From Sphingobacterium sp. UBA7855 (GTDB lineage: Bacteria; Bacteroidota; Bacteroidia; Sphingobacteriales; Sphingobacteriaceae): 46,474 nt of DNA. This document shows positions 1 to 8,846 of this stretch, piece by piece. A program made the position numbers and the translations under genes. The DNA lies in the NCBI GenBank assembly GCA_002500745.1, contig DLST01000018.1, positions 689,865 to 736,338 on the forward strand, written 5' to 3'. Position 1 is the stretch's first letter; every line of letters begins with the position of its first letter. The notes beneath the pieces are model-generated. The model did no database searches and was not told where the DNA came from. It saw only the letters and a list, made by a program, of their open reading frames with translations.

Positions 1-124
1 CGTTGTATTTTAATGAACTTGCCTAATTTTCACTAACAAAAAAGTCCATTTGCGATTTCCTCACAATTGATACTGGTGAAATCAGGAACGTTTTGTATCT
101 TCATAGTTCTAAACCGTTTCAATC

Positions 125-529
125 ATGAAAAGACGCAATTTTCTTCTGGCACCTATGGTGCTTATGACTGCCCCAACATGGGCCCATCCAGTTCGCGCGA
201 GCCAAGATATTCAGACCAATACCATCGTCCACGTGGTTAATTTCTGGCTTAAGAAAGATATCAGTGAAAAGGATAAAATGAATTTTACCCAGTTTTTTGA
301 GGAACTTCGGAAAATCGACGTCATCAAAACACTTCATTATGGCGTACCTGCTCAAACAAACCCGAGACCTGTCGTAGACAATAGTTTTGACTACACGTTG
401 ATTGTTACATTTAAAGATCTTAAAGATATAACAAACTATGAGACACATCCAATCCATTTAAAAGCAATTGAAAAATACCAGCATCTCTGGACGAAAGTTA
501 TGGTCAAAGACACCTCGATCATTAAATAA
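125..529 (+). CDS. Exported Dabb-domain (stress-responsive A/B barrel) protein
   Basis: 134 residues. The N-terminus MKRRNFLLAPMVLMTAPTWA is a signal peptide with a twin-arginine-like start (KRRNFLL), so export, possibly by Tat, is likely. The rest is a single Dabb domain (PF07876-like): it opens with IVHVVNFWLK, has the central strand YTLIVTFKDL and ends with the family's YETHPIHLKAIEK block. Dabb proteins form small alpha/beta-barrel dimers; most have no assigned reaction, so none is given here. The 3' end overlaps the convergent DUF58 gene by 8 nt. Upstream bases 1-124 show no convincing promoter. Domain call good; role unknown. Confidence 0.85.
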   Translation: MKRRNFLLAPMVLMTAPTWAHPVRASQDIQTNTIVHVVNFWLKKDISEKDKMNFTQFFEELRKIDVIKTLHYGVPAQTNPRPVVDNSFDYTLIVTFKDLKDITNYETHPIHLKAIEKYQHLWTKVMVKDTSIIK

Positions 530-1850
530 GGCCTCGTGCCTTAATTTCAAGGTATTTATTGATGGAATTGATGGTTAAATTTTCCGGCGCAGTATAAATA
601 GTCTGAAATCCATGACGGATAAGCTCCTGTACAATAAGCTGCTTCTCATAGATAAACTTCTCAGCAATGATTTGATTATAGATATCTATCGTCTTTCTGG
701 GTACACTTTTAGCTAGATCCTCAACCTCCACATTTTTAAATACGACGACTACAATTATATGACTTCTATTCAGCATAGTCAGGTAATTTATCTGACGTTT
801 AAGGGAATCTAAGGTCTCAAAATTGGTGTAAAGAAAAACTAGTGAACGCTTGTTGATATGCGCATTGGCATAACTATACAGTTTTCCAAATTCCGATTCT
901 TCAAATTTAGTCGATACCTGGTAGAGTGACTCTGAAATTTTAAGCATCTGATTATTTCTTTTCTCAGCAGGTATAAATGCATTGATATCCTTTGAAAAGG
1001 TTAATAAGCCAGCACGATCCTGCTTTAATATTGTTGCATTTGAAAGAACCAACGAAGCATTGATAGCGTAATCTAATAAGCTCAGGCCGTTGAAAGGCAT
1101 ACGCATCGCCCTCCCTAAATCGATAAAGGAATAGATTGGCTGCGACCTCTCTTCCTCATATTGGTTGACCATCAACTTTTTTACTTTCGCAGATGCTTTC
1201 CAATTCATGTGACGGTAGTCATCGCCCTGAACATAATCGCGAACATGATCAAATTCCATGGCCGAACCAATCCGTCGAATACGTTTTATCCCGAGTTCAT
1301 TCAGTCTATTACTTGTTGCCAAAAGCTGATATTTCCTTAATTGTATATAAGATGGGTAACAAGGTATTTCCTGTTCTTGATTAGTAACAAACCTTCTTTT
1401 GAAAAATCCAAGACGCATCACGAGTGCCATACAACGTCCAAAGGTATAGATCCCCCGCTGGGTCGGCCGCAGCGAAAATGATATCTCCGATTGCTGAAAG
1501 CGCGGTAGATGGGCCATAAAGTCCTTATCGCGAATTTGAAGCTGAACAGGAAACTCCTCCAAAATCTCCACTTTCGTACTAAATGGATAAAAAGAACGCA
1601 CAATCAGTCTCATTGGGTTCTCATCTCCGTTGGAGAGCTTTTCAGGATATACCCTAGTGATTTCTATTTTCCCCTTTCCAGAAAATAAGACTATAAAATC
1701 AAAGACCAAAATCGCCAGCCATATCCAAAAAACAATCCATGCTACAACCAACAACCCCTTAACAAAAAAAGACCATGTAAAGAGGGTTGCTATACTTAAT
1801 AGCGAGTAGAAAAATTGATTTGTTAGAAAGAGCTGACTTAATTTCTTCAT
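522..1850 (-). CDS. DUF58 domain membrane protein
   Basis: 442 residues. Two hydrophobic segments (about 12-33 and 34-56) anchor the N-terminus. The DUF58 signature lies at about 197-222 (GSAMEFDHVRDYVQGDDYRH followed by MNWKASAK) and the C-terminal part looks like a von Willebrand A fold. DUF58 proteins are nearly always encoded beside a MoxR AAA+ ATPase, as here: the ATG overlaps the MoxR stop by one base (TAATG), which suggests translational coupling. It is the last gene of a six-gene minus-strand operon. In comparable MoxR systems the vWA partner is thought to be the client or adaptor of the ATPase; the substrate is unknown here. Confidence 0.9.
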   Translation of the reverse strand: MKKLSQLFLTNQFFYSLLSIATLFTWSFFVKGLLVVAWIVFWIWLAILVFDFIVLFSGKGKIEITRVYPEKLSNGDENPMRLIVRSFYPFSTKVEILEEFPVQLQIRDKDFMAHLPRFQQSEISFSLRPTQRGIYTFGRCMALVMRLGFFKRRFVTNQEQEIPCYPSYIQLRKYQLLATSNRLNELGIKRIRRIGSAMEFDHVRDYVQGDDYRHMNWKASAKVKKLMVNQYEEERSQPIYSFIDLGRAMRMPFNGLSLLDYAINASLVLSNATILKQDRAGLLTFSKDINAFIPAEKRNNQMLKISESLYQVSTKFEESEFGKLYSYANAHINKRSLVFLYTNFETLDSLKRQINYLTMLNRSHIIVVVVFKNVEVEDLAKSVPRKTIDIYNQIIAEKFIYEKQLIVQELIRHGFQTIYTAPENLTINSINKYLEIKARGLI

Positions 1851-2839
1851 TATCTTGGAATTTCAACAGAATTAATGATTTGGTCGATGACATAGGCGGT
1901 AGTAAACCCTTCCATTTCTCTTTCTGGCGTCAACATAACCCGATGTCCTAACACGGCCGATGCTACCCTCCTAATATCCTCAGGAGTAACAAAATCTCTA
2001 CCGCTGACTGCTGCTGAAGCTTTGGCTGATTCCAGTAAAGCAATAGAAGCTCTAGGGGACGCTCCGAGTGTCAAACTTGGATTCGTTCTTGTCTTTATAA
2101 TAACTTGAGCAATGTAAGTTAACAACTCCTCATGAACAAAAATAGACTTGATCAATTTTTGGAACCCCAAAATTTCAGCTGCGGAAACTACTGCCTGAAC
2201 CTGATTCTCTTTATTGAGTGCCTTTTGAGCATGATGCTCCTTTAATATTTCCAGTTCCTGTTCAAGTTCAGGATAATCCACATTGATCTTAAACAAGAAA
2301 CGATCGAGCTGAGCTTCTGGCAGGCGATAAGTTCCTTCGTGTTCGATCGGATTTTGCGTCGCAAAAACAACAAATGGAGCGGGTAATCGATAAGTAGTTC
2401 CATCAACTGATGCCTGCTGCTCGGCCATGCTTTCAAAAAGCGCGGCCTGCGTTTTTGCCGGAGCCCGGTTAATTTCATCGATTAACACGATGTTTGCAAA
2501 AATGGGGCCCTTGCGAAACACAAATTCATTGCTTTTCAGATCCAATATCGAGGATCCCGTTACATCTGAAGGCATTAGATCTGGTGTAAATTGAATACGT
2601 TTGAATTCGCTATTGATGGTTTTGGCGATCAATTTTGCAGATAATGTTTTTGCAACCCCTGGCAATCCTTCAATCAGGGAATGTCCCGACGCTAAGATGG
2701 AAATCAAGAGCATATCGATCAATTGATCCTGCCCAACGATTACTTTTTTAACTTCTGCCTTTACCTGAGCCATTTTATCAGACAAAACCGATACATCAAT
2801 TCGGTTTTCAAAAGATATATATTTATCAAAATCACTCAT
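1850..2839 (-). CDS. MoxR-family AAA+ ATPase
   Basis: 329 residues, a full-length MoxR. Walker A is GLPGVAKT (58-65), Walker B is VLIDEINRA (about 118-126, D121/E122) and sensor 1 is TQNP (161-164), followed by the MoxR-typical EHEGTYRLPEAQLDRFLF. The C-terminal lid carries TLGASPRASIALL. It should act as a cytoplasmic hexameric chaperone-like ATPase that remodels or matures a partner protein, here probably the DUF58 protein or the membrane proteins of the same operon. The start overlaps the DUF4350 stop by 4 nt (ATGA). Family assignment is firm; the client is inferred from gene order only. Confidence 0.95.
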   Translation of the reverse strand: MSDFDKYISFENRIDVSVLSDKMAQVKAEVKKVIVGQDQLIDMLLISILASGHSLIEGLPGVAKTLSAKLIAKTINSEFKRIQFTPDLMPSDVTGSSILDLKSNEFVFRKGPIFANIVLIDEINRAPAKTQAALFESMAEQQASVDGTTYRLPAPFVVFATQNPIEHEGTYRLPEAQLDRFLFKINVDYPELEQELEILKEHHAQKALNKENQVQAVVSAAEILGFQKLIKSIFVHEELLTYIAQVIIKTRTNPSLTLGASPRASIALLESAKASAAVSGRDFVTPEDIRRVASAVLGHRVMLTPEREMEGFTTAYVIDQIINSVEIPR

Positions 2840-4029
2840 ATCATTTTTGCTTTATGTTTAAACTCTTCTATAGTATCATTAACCAATTTAAGATCAGCCA
2901 AGTCATGCTCTTTCGCATCCTGCATACGAACAATCAACCTGACCAAAACCTGTGTCTCCGCAAGAAAAACGCCAGACCGTTCAGCCAATTCTTCACTGAA
3001 CTCATTTTCCCGCAAGGTTAGTGTGTCCACATGAAAACGACTCCGAAGGTCGTGAAGAAAGTAATCTATTTTTTTGGCTACCATGTTTCCTGGCGCACCA
3101 TTTTCATAATATAAGGTAGCTATCGTCTCACAGAATTCTTTCGAGAGATTCGGCTCTGGCGCCACGACCGCCACCGCACGCTGTTCGCGTCTACTTCTAA
3201 AAACGAGTAAAAGCACCAGTCCCGCTAACAAAACGTACCAAGCTTGCCGAAGACCATCATTCATCAGCAATACACGCAAAGGCGTACGATACTGATCCAT
3301 ATTTGCTTTAAAATCATACCACGCGAGCGGTTTATCATTTAAATAAGATAAAGATTTCGCAACATAAGCATACTGCGAAGCAGAATTCAGCAAATAATAG
3401 TTCCCAAATAAATCGGGGGTCAGGTGCAGATAAATGGTTCCTTTGCCAAATTGAATCGCCACGAAGTTAGGTAGTGCAAATTCTTTATAGGTGATCGCAC
3501 CTAAAATAGTTGCATTTTTTGGAAGTTTTTTAAATACTTCACCAAGCTCCGATTTGCCGTAATGAATTTTATTGTTATCATTCATCAGCCGAACGCGCAA
3601 CTGACTTTTTATATTTACACGTTTTTTAAAACCATAGAAATTATCTGCTTCCAAACCCAGGGAATCCAATAGGTAATTATCAATATCCTCGGCTACAATC
3701 ATTGCTTTCCCACCCCGGTTTACATAATCCAGTAATTTATCTTCCGCGGCTTCACCCATTGAAAAATAGGAGGTGTAAAAAAACAGGTTAACGTCTGTTT
3801 TCTTTGTGCTATCCAGATACTCATACAATGGTCGCTCAATCGTTGTATTCTTTTGATCAATGATATGCTTCAGCTCTTGACGCAATACATACGCTCCAAA
3901 GGGATTTTTATCTTTTGCATCAAAGGTCCGATCCCAGATAATTGGCTTCTTACTTGTGGCATCGATAAGCGCAATGAGCACTAAAACAACAGCCAATAAT
4001 ATCAGTCCAAATTTTACCGATCCCTTCAT
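2836..4029 (-). CDS. DUF4350 domain membrane protein
   Basis: 397 residues. One N-terminal membrane segment (about 7-23) is followed by the DUF4350 opening (KPIIWDRTFDAKDKNPFGAY, 29-48), a Rossmann-like extracytoplasmic domain that includes GGKAMIVAED, then a second membrane segment (about 262-277) and a cytoplasmic helical tail. This architecture is the usual one for the DUF4350 member of MoxR/DUF58 operons in Bacteroidota. It overlaps both neighbours by 4 nt. No catalytic motif is evident and no function can be given beyond membership of the complex implied by the operon. Confidence 0.82.
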   Translation of the reverse strand: MKGSVKFGLILLAVVLVLIALIDATSKKPIIWDRTFDAKDKNPFGAYVLRQELKHIIDQKNTTIERPLYEYLDSTKKTDVNLFFYTSYFSMGEAAEDKLLDYVNRGGKAMIVAEDIDNYLLDSLGLEADNFYGFKKRVNIKSQLRVRLMNDNNKIHYGKSELGEVFKKLPKNATILGAITYKEFALPNFVAIQFGKGTIYLHLTPDLFGNYYLLNSASQYAYVAKSLSYLNDKPLAWYDFKANMDQYRTPLRVLLMNDGLRQAWYVLLAGLVLLLVFRSRREQRAVAVVAPEPNLSKEFCETIATLYYENGAPGNMVAKKIDYFLHDLRSRFHVDTLTLRENEFSEELAERSGVFLAETQVLVRLIVRMQDAKEHDLADLKLVNDTIEEFKHKAKMI

Positions 4030-4904
4030 TTAATTTGATTTTGATATTGGGTAAACAATTGCTGGTATTGGGCAAAATTGTCCTCTGTTAATTCAAATTG
4101 ACCAAACCAGACATAATCAAATATTCTTGTACATTCAGCAAATCCACGACGGAGCTCCTCGTTTTGAATCTCTTCTGCAAATTCAGCATTTGTTTTGCTC
4201 AGCTTCCATTTTATATGATCTGATTGCGCTAGTTTCTGGATATTCAATAGCTGTAAGTATCGGATCCCCAACGCATAATTCCTTTGGGCAATAGCCTCCT
4301 GAATATAAGGTTCTAGGTTGCTATTCATCAGATTTCGCTCTACATACGCTAAAACGTCAAGTTCACTCTCCTCTTCACGATGTTTAATAAAATATTGTTT
4401 TCTGTTGTAGAGCACTTTATAAAGGATAAACGCCAATGCAATAACAGCTAAAAAAGCAAATACATAACCGAACTCTTCCCGAAATTTATAGGGATTATCT
4501 GGCATGATACTTCCAATCCAATCCGCGAGCCGCGCAAGGATGCGCTGTAATACGCCTACGCGATCTTTAATATTTTCTGAATAAACAAAATCATCCGTCT
4601 CGTATCTTTTGATGATATCCTGATAAGGATCCATTTTAAATGAACGTTCTTTGGTATATTTTGGGATTGAATCAAATAATGTGGGATCCCACAGGTCAAT
4701 TTCATCTTTTTCCTGCTGGCCATTTGGTGCTTTTAAAATTATCGAGTCAATAGCGACAGAATCGTCTGTCACTAAGGTAGAATCTCTTTGTACATAGAGC
4801 GAATCCGCACTTTTGCTGTCGGAATCTACGGTCTCTGGTTTCGGATCACAAGCAAACGTCATTGACAAACCGGCAATGCACAAAAAAGACAAGAGTTTAT
4901 TCAC
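4026..4904 (-). CDS. DUF4129 domain protein with lipoprotein-like N-terminus
   Basis: 292 residues. The N-terminus MNKLLSFLCIAGLSMTFAC resembles a lipoprotein signal, but the residue three before the cysteine is T rather than the usual L/V/I, so lipidation is only probable. An acidic, Ser/Asp-rich stretch follows, then a membrane segment (about 148-165, YVFAFLAVIALAFILYKVLY) and a C-terminal DUF4129 region (about 190-290) with RNYALGIRYLQLLNIQKLAQ. DUF4129 is common next to transglutaminase-like or MoxR/DUF58 genes. The start overlaps the preceding gene by 8 nt. Function unknown. Confidence 0.8.
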   Translation of the reverse strand: MNKLLSFLCIAGLSMTFACDPKPETVDSDSKSADSLYVQRDSTLVTDDSVAIDSIILKAPNGQQEKDEIDLWDPTLFDSIPKYTKERSFKMDPYQDIIKRYETDDFVYSENIKDRVGVLQRILARLADWIGSIMPDNPYKFREEFGYVFAFLAVIALAFILYKVLYNRKQYFIKHREEESELDVLAYVERNLMNSNLEPYIQEAIAQRNYALGIRYLQLLNIQKLAQSDHIKWKLSKTNAEFAEEIQNEELRRGFAECTRIFDYVWFGQFELTEDNFAQYQQLFTQYQNQIK

Positions 4905-5808
4905 TTTTTCCTCCTATTTCTTCAATCATACCATAAATCCGTTCTCCAAATTTGAGATCCTTTGCTGTTTCATAAATAATACCGTTGGCCAAAACTCCTG
5001 ACATATAAAGAAACAACGTAAATAATGTGATAAATAAACCGCCCAATGTCATCAGCAGTTTTCCCCAGGATGAGTCAAAAAAAGCAGCATCTATTCCGAG
5101 GAAGTTGAATGACAGTAACCCCATGATAACCAATGGTACAATAGAAATCATCATCACAGCCATTTGGAAAATAAAATTTACGATATAGGTAGCAATACCA
5201 TACTGAATCAATTTTTTGCTTAGCATTACATAGGCATCTGTAAAACAACTTCCGAGATCCGAATAGCCTTCGCGATAGAATAAAAATGAGCAAAACAACC
5301 AAATACCAACCATGGACGCCAATATTCCGATAGCAAAACTTCCGACAAAAGGGATAAATGCACAAATCGCAGCTACGATGGCCAAGGGAATAAAGACGAC
5401 AATTAACGCCAAGACCATGGCAATCAAAAACATAAAGTATTTCCCAAGGTTTGATCTAAAATTCTTCAGTACGTCCACACCCGAAAATGCTGTACTCTTG
5501 CGCTCCTTAAGCAGTACAAAATATTCGATAGAAATACCGTAAACGTACAGTCCCAAGGCGATCAGCGCCACAATAAGTAAACCGGCCCAAGTAAGAGCAT
5601 CGATGTCTTCAAAAGAATCACTATTAGCAGAGAACGTAATTTTTGTAGACAGAAAATAATAAACCAAGGCAATCCCGGCTAGGGGAACAGCAGATAAACC
5701 AAAAATAGTAGATACAAAATGCCTATAGATCAATTTAAAAAGATCTATAAAACTTTGCACAAAGTCCCCTACCTTCCGTTCTTTTTGAAATTCAAAGTCT
5801 ATTTCCAT
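4897..5808 (-). CDS. Uncharacterised polytopic membrane protein of the MoxR operon
   Basis: 303 residues with about six strongly hydrophobic stretches (for example LSAVPLAGIALVYYF, LTWAGLLIVALIALGLYVYG, YFMFLIAMVLALIVVFIPLA). The N-terminus is charged and cytoplasmic-looking. I do not recognise a named family; it may belong to the loosely defined membrane proteins found between SpoIIM-like and DUF4129 genes in Bacteroidota. It overlaps the SpoIIM-like gene by 10 nt and the DUF4129 gene by 8 nt, so it is almost certainly co-translated with them. No catalytic residues stand out. Confidence 0.8.
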   Translation of the reverse strand: MEIDFEFQKERKVGDFVQSFIDLFKLIYRHFVSTIFGLSAVPLAGIALVYYFLSTKITFSANSDSFEDIDALTWAGLLIVALIALGLYVYGISIEYFVLLKERKSTAFSGVDVLKNFRSNLGKYFMFLIAMVLALIVVFIPLAIVAAICAFIPFVGSFAIGILASMVGIWLFCSFLFYREGYSDLGSCFTDAYVMLSKKLIQYGIATYIVNFIFQMAVMMISIVPLVIMGLLSFNFLGIDAAFFDSSWGKLLMTLGGLFITLFTLFLYMSGVLANGIIYETAKDLKFGERIYGMIEEIGGKSE

Positions 5809-6761
5809 CGAAATCGTTTTGCTAGTCGATACGGATTAATAACATAAAAATAAAGAATGGCTATTGAGGATAAAATGATGATCAATAAACATAACCAAAT
5901 TGACACATTATAATATCTTGTTACAAAGCCTTCCAATGTACCCGCAATAATAAAAAAAGGAATCGTGCTGACCAACACTTTCATCGCAATCTTTGCCGTA
6001 CGGACAAAAGATGTTAAACGCGTGAAAGATTTTGGAAATAAGATGCTATTACCGATTGCTAATCCGCAACCCCCGGCCACAATAATTACCGAGATCTCGA
6101 TGGTACCATGAATCCAGATTGCGGACATAGCCTTCCCCATAACGCCATATTGAAAAAACATATGATGAAATGCACCTAGCATAATACCATTGCTAAACAA
6201 GACATACCCCGTCCCAACACTAAAAAATAGTCCGGCAGCAAAAGCCATAAAAGCAACCCGCACATTATTTATCGTAATCCAAATTGCAGATCCAAAGTTA
6301 CTACCCTTTCCATATACCGCAGCAGGATCTCCGGCTTTTATACTTTCTATCGTTGAATCGACATAATAGTCCCCTAAAATAAGCCGAATAAAATCGATAT
6401 CATACATAGCGGACAAAAAGCCGATAACGGAAGCCAAAACAAAAATTAAGAAGGAGTATAACAACGGTCTACGGATAGACCAAATTGCTTGCGGTATCTC
6501 GTCGGTGATAAAAGATTTAAATTTATTATTGGAAGCTTTTTGATCTTTATAAATCTTTTGATGGACAGTCACCGCCAATTCATTTAAGTAAGTTTTTACT
6601 TTACTTTCAGGATAGAAAGTTTGCGCATAAGCCAGATCATTGGTCAGCTCAATATAATTTGAAGCCAGCTCATCAGGATCAACTGCTGTATTAATTGACA
6701 AATTATTTTCAATTAACGTCCATTTTTCTTTATTTCGTTCTACAAATGATGCTTCTCTCAT
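5799..6761 (-). CDS. SpoIIM-like (DUF95) membrane protein, stage II sporulation protein M family
   Basis: 320 residues. The start MREASFVERNKEKW fits the family N-terminus. A longer frame reaches 6818, but a TATATTTG promoter element at 6784-6791 would then lie inside the gene. A soluble helical N-terminus of about 110 residues precedes at least five membrane segments. The family signature HGTIEISVIIVAGGCGLAIG is in the fourth quarter. In Bacillus SpoIIM takes part in engulfment; in non-sporulating Bacteroidota its relatives are part of MoxR/DUF58/RDD loci and have no proven role. It is the first gene of the six-gene operon. Confidence 0.88.
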   Translation of the reverse strand: MREASFVERNKEKWTLIENNLSINTAVDPDELASNYIELTNDLAYAQTFYPESKVKTYLNELAVTVHQKIYKDQKASNNKFKSFITDEIPQAIWSIRRPLLYSFLIFVLASVIGFLSAMYDIDFIRLILGDYYVDSTIESIKAGDPAAVYGKGSNFGSAIWITINNVRVAFMAFAAGLFFSVGTGYVLFSNGIMLGAFHHMFFQYGVMGKAMSAIWIHGTIEISVIIVAGGCGLAIGNSILFPKSFTRLTSFVRTAKIAMKVLVSTIPFFIIAGTLEGFVTRYYNVSIWLCLLIIILSSIAILYFYVINPYRLAKRFRWK

Positions 6762-6783
6762 TAATTTTTTTAACTGGCTCAAC

Positions 6784-6791
6784 CAAATATA
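6784..6791 (-). promoter_or_regulatory. -7 promoter element of the SpoIIM-MoxR-DUF58 operon
   Basis: TATATTTG on the minus strand matches the Bacteroidota -7 consensus TAnnTTTG. A TTTG lies about 24 nt upstream, slightly further than ideal. Transcription would begin near 6779, giving a leader of about 17 nt to the ATG at 6761. Confidence 0.55.
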
Positions 6792-6876
6792 GGAAATATC
6801 CGTCATTGAAAAGCACAAATAACTGCGAAATTGACTTATATATTCTATATTGCCACTAAATCCAAATCATTTACAG

Positions 6877-7608
6877 ATGAATAAGCTTGAGATAAATACA
6901 GCGCAAAATGTAAAAATCGAATATAATCTTGCCAGCCTTGGCTCAAGAATGATAGCCTTTGCAATAGATTATTTCATTATAGTCTGCTATTATTTCTTTT
7001 GCTTTTTCCTCTTGGACACTTTAAATATCACCAGTAATGACCCCTATCTGTTTTATGGGATCATGATGGCACTGACTCTACCGGCTTTTTTTTATACATT
7101 GATTACCGAAACAGCTTTTGGCGGCCAAACGGTTGGAAAGAAAATAATGAAAATAAAAGTTGTCAAACTCGACGGCTCCCGGGCCAATTTTTATCAGTAC
7201 TTGTCTAGATGGAGCTTGTCTATTATCGATATCTGGATGACGATGGGCGGGGTTGCAATTACCGCTATAGTTTTATCCAAAAACGGGCAACGCATTGGGG
7301 ATATTGCCGGAGAAACGTCTGTTATTAGTCTAAAACCAGCCTTAAAATTGAGCGACACTATCTATGAGGAAACATTCGATAATCACCCCATTCTATTTCC
7401 TCAAGTAATTAAATTGAGTGACAAAGATGCCAACTCGATTAAAGAGATTTATCAGACAGCTTTTGACAGAAGAGATGTGGGAATTTTAACGGCTTTAGTT
7501 CAACGCCTGGAAAAAGTCATGGACGTTAAACACCCTGAAGTAATGACTCCCAATGATTTTGTCTTACAGGTGATGAAAGATCATTATACGATGTTTAAAG
7601 ATAAATAA
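6877..7608 (+). CDS. RDD family membrane protein
   Basis: 243 residues from the ATG at 6877; the frame extends to a TTG at 6850, but MNKLEINTAQNVKIEYNLAS is the plausible N-terminus. The RDD core is clear: LGSRMIAFAIDYFIIVCYYF with the defining R and D, a second hairpin at about residues 55-80, FGGQTVGKKIMKIKVVKLDG, and a third segment with the conserved LSRWSLSIIDIW. A soluble C-terminal tail follows. RDD proteins are small membrane proteins of mostly unknown role. The gene is divergent from the SpoIIM-MoxR operon, with 115 bp between the start codons, a pairing common in Bacteroidota that suggests shared function. Confidence 0.9.
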   Translation: MNKLEINTAQNVKIEYNLASLGSRMIAFAIDYFIIVCYYFFCFFLLDTLNITSNDPYLFYGIMMALTLPAFFYTLITETAFGGQTVGKKIMKIKVVKLDGSRANFYQYLSRWSLSIIDIWMTMGGVAITAIVLSKNGQRIGDIAGETSVISLKPALKLSDTIYEETFDNHPILFPQVIKLSDKDANSIKEIYQTAFDRRDVGILTALVQRLEKVMDVKHPEVMTPNDFVLQVMKDHYTMFKDK

Positions 7609-7681
7609 CCCTAAAGACTTCCCGCTTACCAACTTCGCCCTTTCGCCCGGTTCTTTAACGTACATCATACGTATATACAAC

Positions 7682-7713
7682 GGAGATTGTTCGGTTGCGA
7701 CCGAACAATCTCC
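7682..7713. repeat. Perfect 14-bp inverted repeat between rdd and fabD
   Basis: Arms GGAGATTGTTCGGT and ACCGAACAATCTCC flank a TGCG loop. No T-run follows on either strand, so it is not a typical terminator. A second palindrome (GTATCAA-T-TTGATAC) lies at 7732-7746. The 252-bp gap between these convergent genes contains no supported gene. Confidence 0.7.
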
Positions 7714-7791
7714 GAACAAAGGCCGAAAGAGGTATCAATTTGATACGTCACTATCAAAATAAAAACTCTTACTTTATCTTGTTACTGGCAC

Positions 7792-7820
7792 AAAAAAAGT
7801 CGGAAGATTTTTCTTCCGAC
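7792..7820 (-). terminator. Intrinsic terminator of fabD
   Basis: Read on the minus strand, a 9-bp stem (GTCGGAAGA / TCTTCCGAC) with an AAAA loop is followed by seven T residues. It lies 41 bp downstream of the fabD stop. Confidence 0.85.
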
Positions 7821-7860
7821 CGCGAATGGATCATACGACCTTTTTTATCGGATTTTATCC

Positions 7861-8751
7861 TTAGCCCGTTACTGAAGCCGCAGAAGTTTGTGCCTGACGA
7901 TCGACTTTTTTGACCAATCCTTGTAATACATTACCTGGACCAACTTCAACAAATGCCGTCGCACCATCAGCCAGCATATTTTGTACCGTTTGTGTCCATC
8001 GAACAGGTCCCGTTAGCTGTGCGATCAGATTTTGCTTGATAACAACTGGATCTGTCTGTGGTTTAGCATCAATATTTTGATAAATCGGACAGCTAGGCGA
8101 AAGCACCTCTACCGCTTCAATAGCTGCTTGCAATTCGACTTTAGCTGATTCCATCAATGGTGAGTGGAATGCACCACCTACGTTTAGTTTTAATGCCCGT
8201 TTAGCACCAGCCTCGGTCAACAAAGCACAAGCCTTATCCACACCTTCGATAGATCCCGAAATAACCAGTTGTCCAGGGCAGTTATAATTTGCAGCCACAA
8301 CAACTTCATCAACCTGAGCACAGATATCTTCCACTATAGCATCTTCCAGTCCTAATATCGCAGCCATCGTTGATGGTTGAAGCTCACATGCTTTTTGCAT
8401 CGCATTAGCACGTTGTGCAACCAATTTCAAGCCATCTTCAAAGCTCAATGCACCGGCCGCTACCAAAGCCGAAAACTCACCTAACGAGTGACCTGCAACC
8501 ATGTCCGGCTGAAAAGACTCTCCCAAGGCTTTCGCCAAAATAACCGAATGCAAGAAAATAGCAGGTTGGGTTACTTTCGTTTGTTTCAATTCCTCATCTG
8601 TACCGGAAAACATGATATCCGTGATGCGGAATCCTAAAATATCGTTAGCCTGTTCGAACAAGGCTTTCGTTTCATCATTTAAATTATACAGGTCCTGCCC
8701 CATTCCAACAAATTGGGCCCCTTGACCAGGAAATACATATGCTGTTTTCAT
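7861..8751 (-). CDS. fabD: Malonyl-CoA:ACP transacylase
   Basis: 296 residues, the normal length. It transfers malonyl from CoA to acyl carrier protein, the committed entry step of type II fatty-acid elongation in the cytoplasm. Seen in the sequence: FPGQGAQ (7-13), the nucleophile motif GHSLGE with S89, the carboxylate-binding arginine in QRANAMQ (R114), and the catalytic histidine in GGAFHSPLM (H196). The gene stands alone on the minus strand, away from the usual fabH/plsX cluster. It has a strong promoter at 8847-8877, a leader of about 90 nt with a small GC-rich hairpin (8794-8818), and a terminator at 7792-7820. Confidence 0.97.
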   Translation of the reverse strand: MKTAYVFPGQGAQFVGMGQDLYNLNDETKALFEQANDILGFRITDIMFSGTDEELKQTKVTQPAIFLHSVILAKALGESFQPDMVAGHSLGEFSALVAAGALSFEDGLKLVAQRANAMQKACELQPSTMAAILGLEDAIVEDICAQVDEVVVAANYNCPGQLVISGSIEGVDKACALLTEAGAKRALKLNVGGAFHSPLMESAKVELQAAIEAVEVLSPSCPIYQNIDAKPQTDPVVIKQNLIAQLTGPVRWTQTVQNMLADGATAFVEVGPGNVLQGLVKKVDRQAQTSAASVTG

Positions 8752-8846
8752 CCCTTATATTTTTTATTCATTTATTTGTCTGCTACCATAGGTATTGAAT
8801 CTGCCTTCGGCAGTCAATGGTTGAGAAGAACGGATTCCCGTAAGCG

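Noticed and set aside
223..236. CCACGTGG palindrome as another parS site
   Set aside because: It is inside the Dabb coding sequence and lacks the TTTC/GAAA flanks needed for parS.
7695..7913. 72-codon open frame on the plus strand between rdd and fabD
   Set aside because: It begins inside a perfect inverted repeat, crosses the fabD terminator and runs into fabD on the other strand; the translation is not protein-like.
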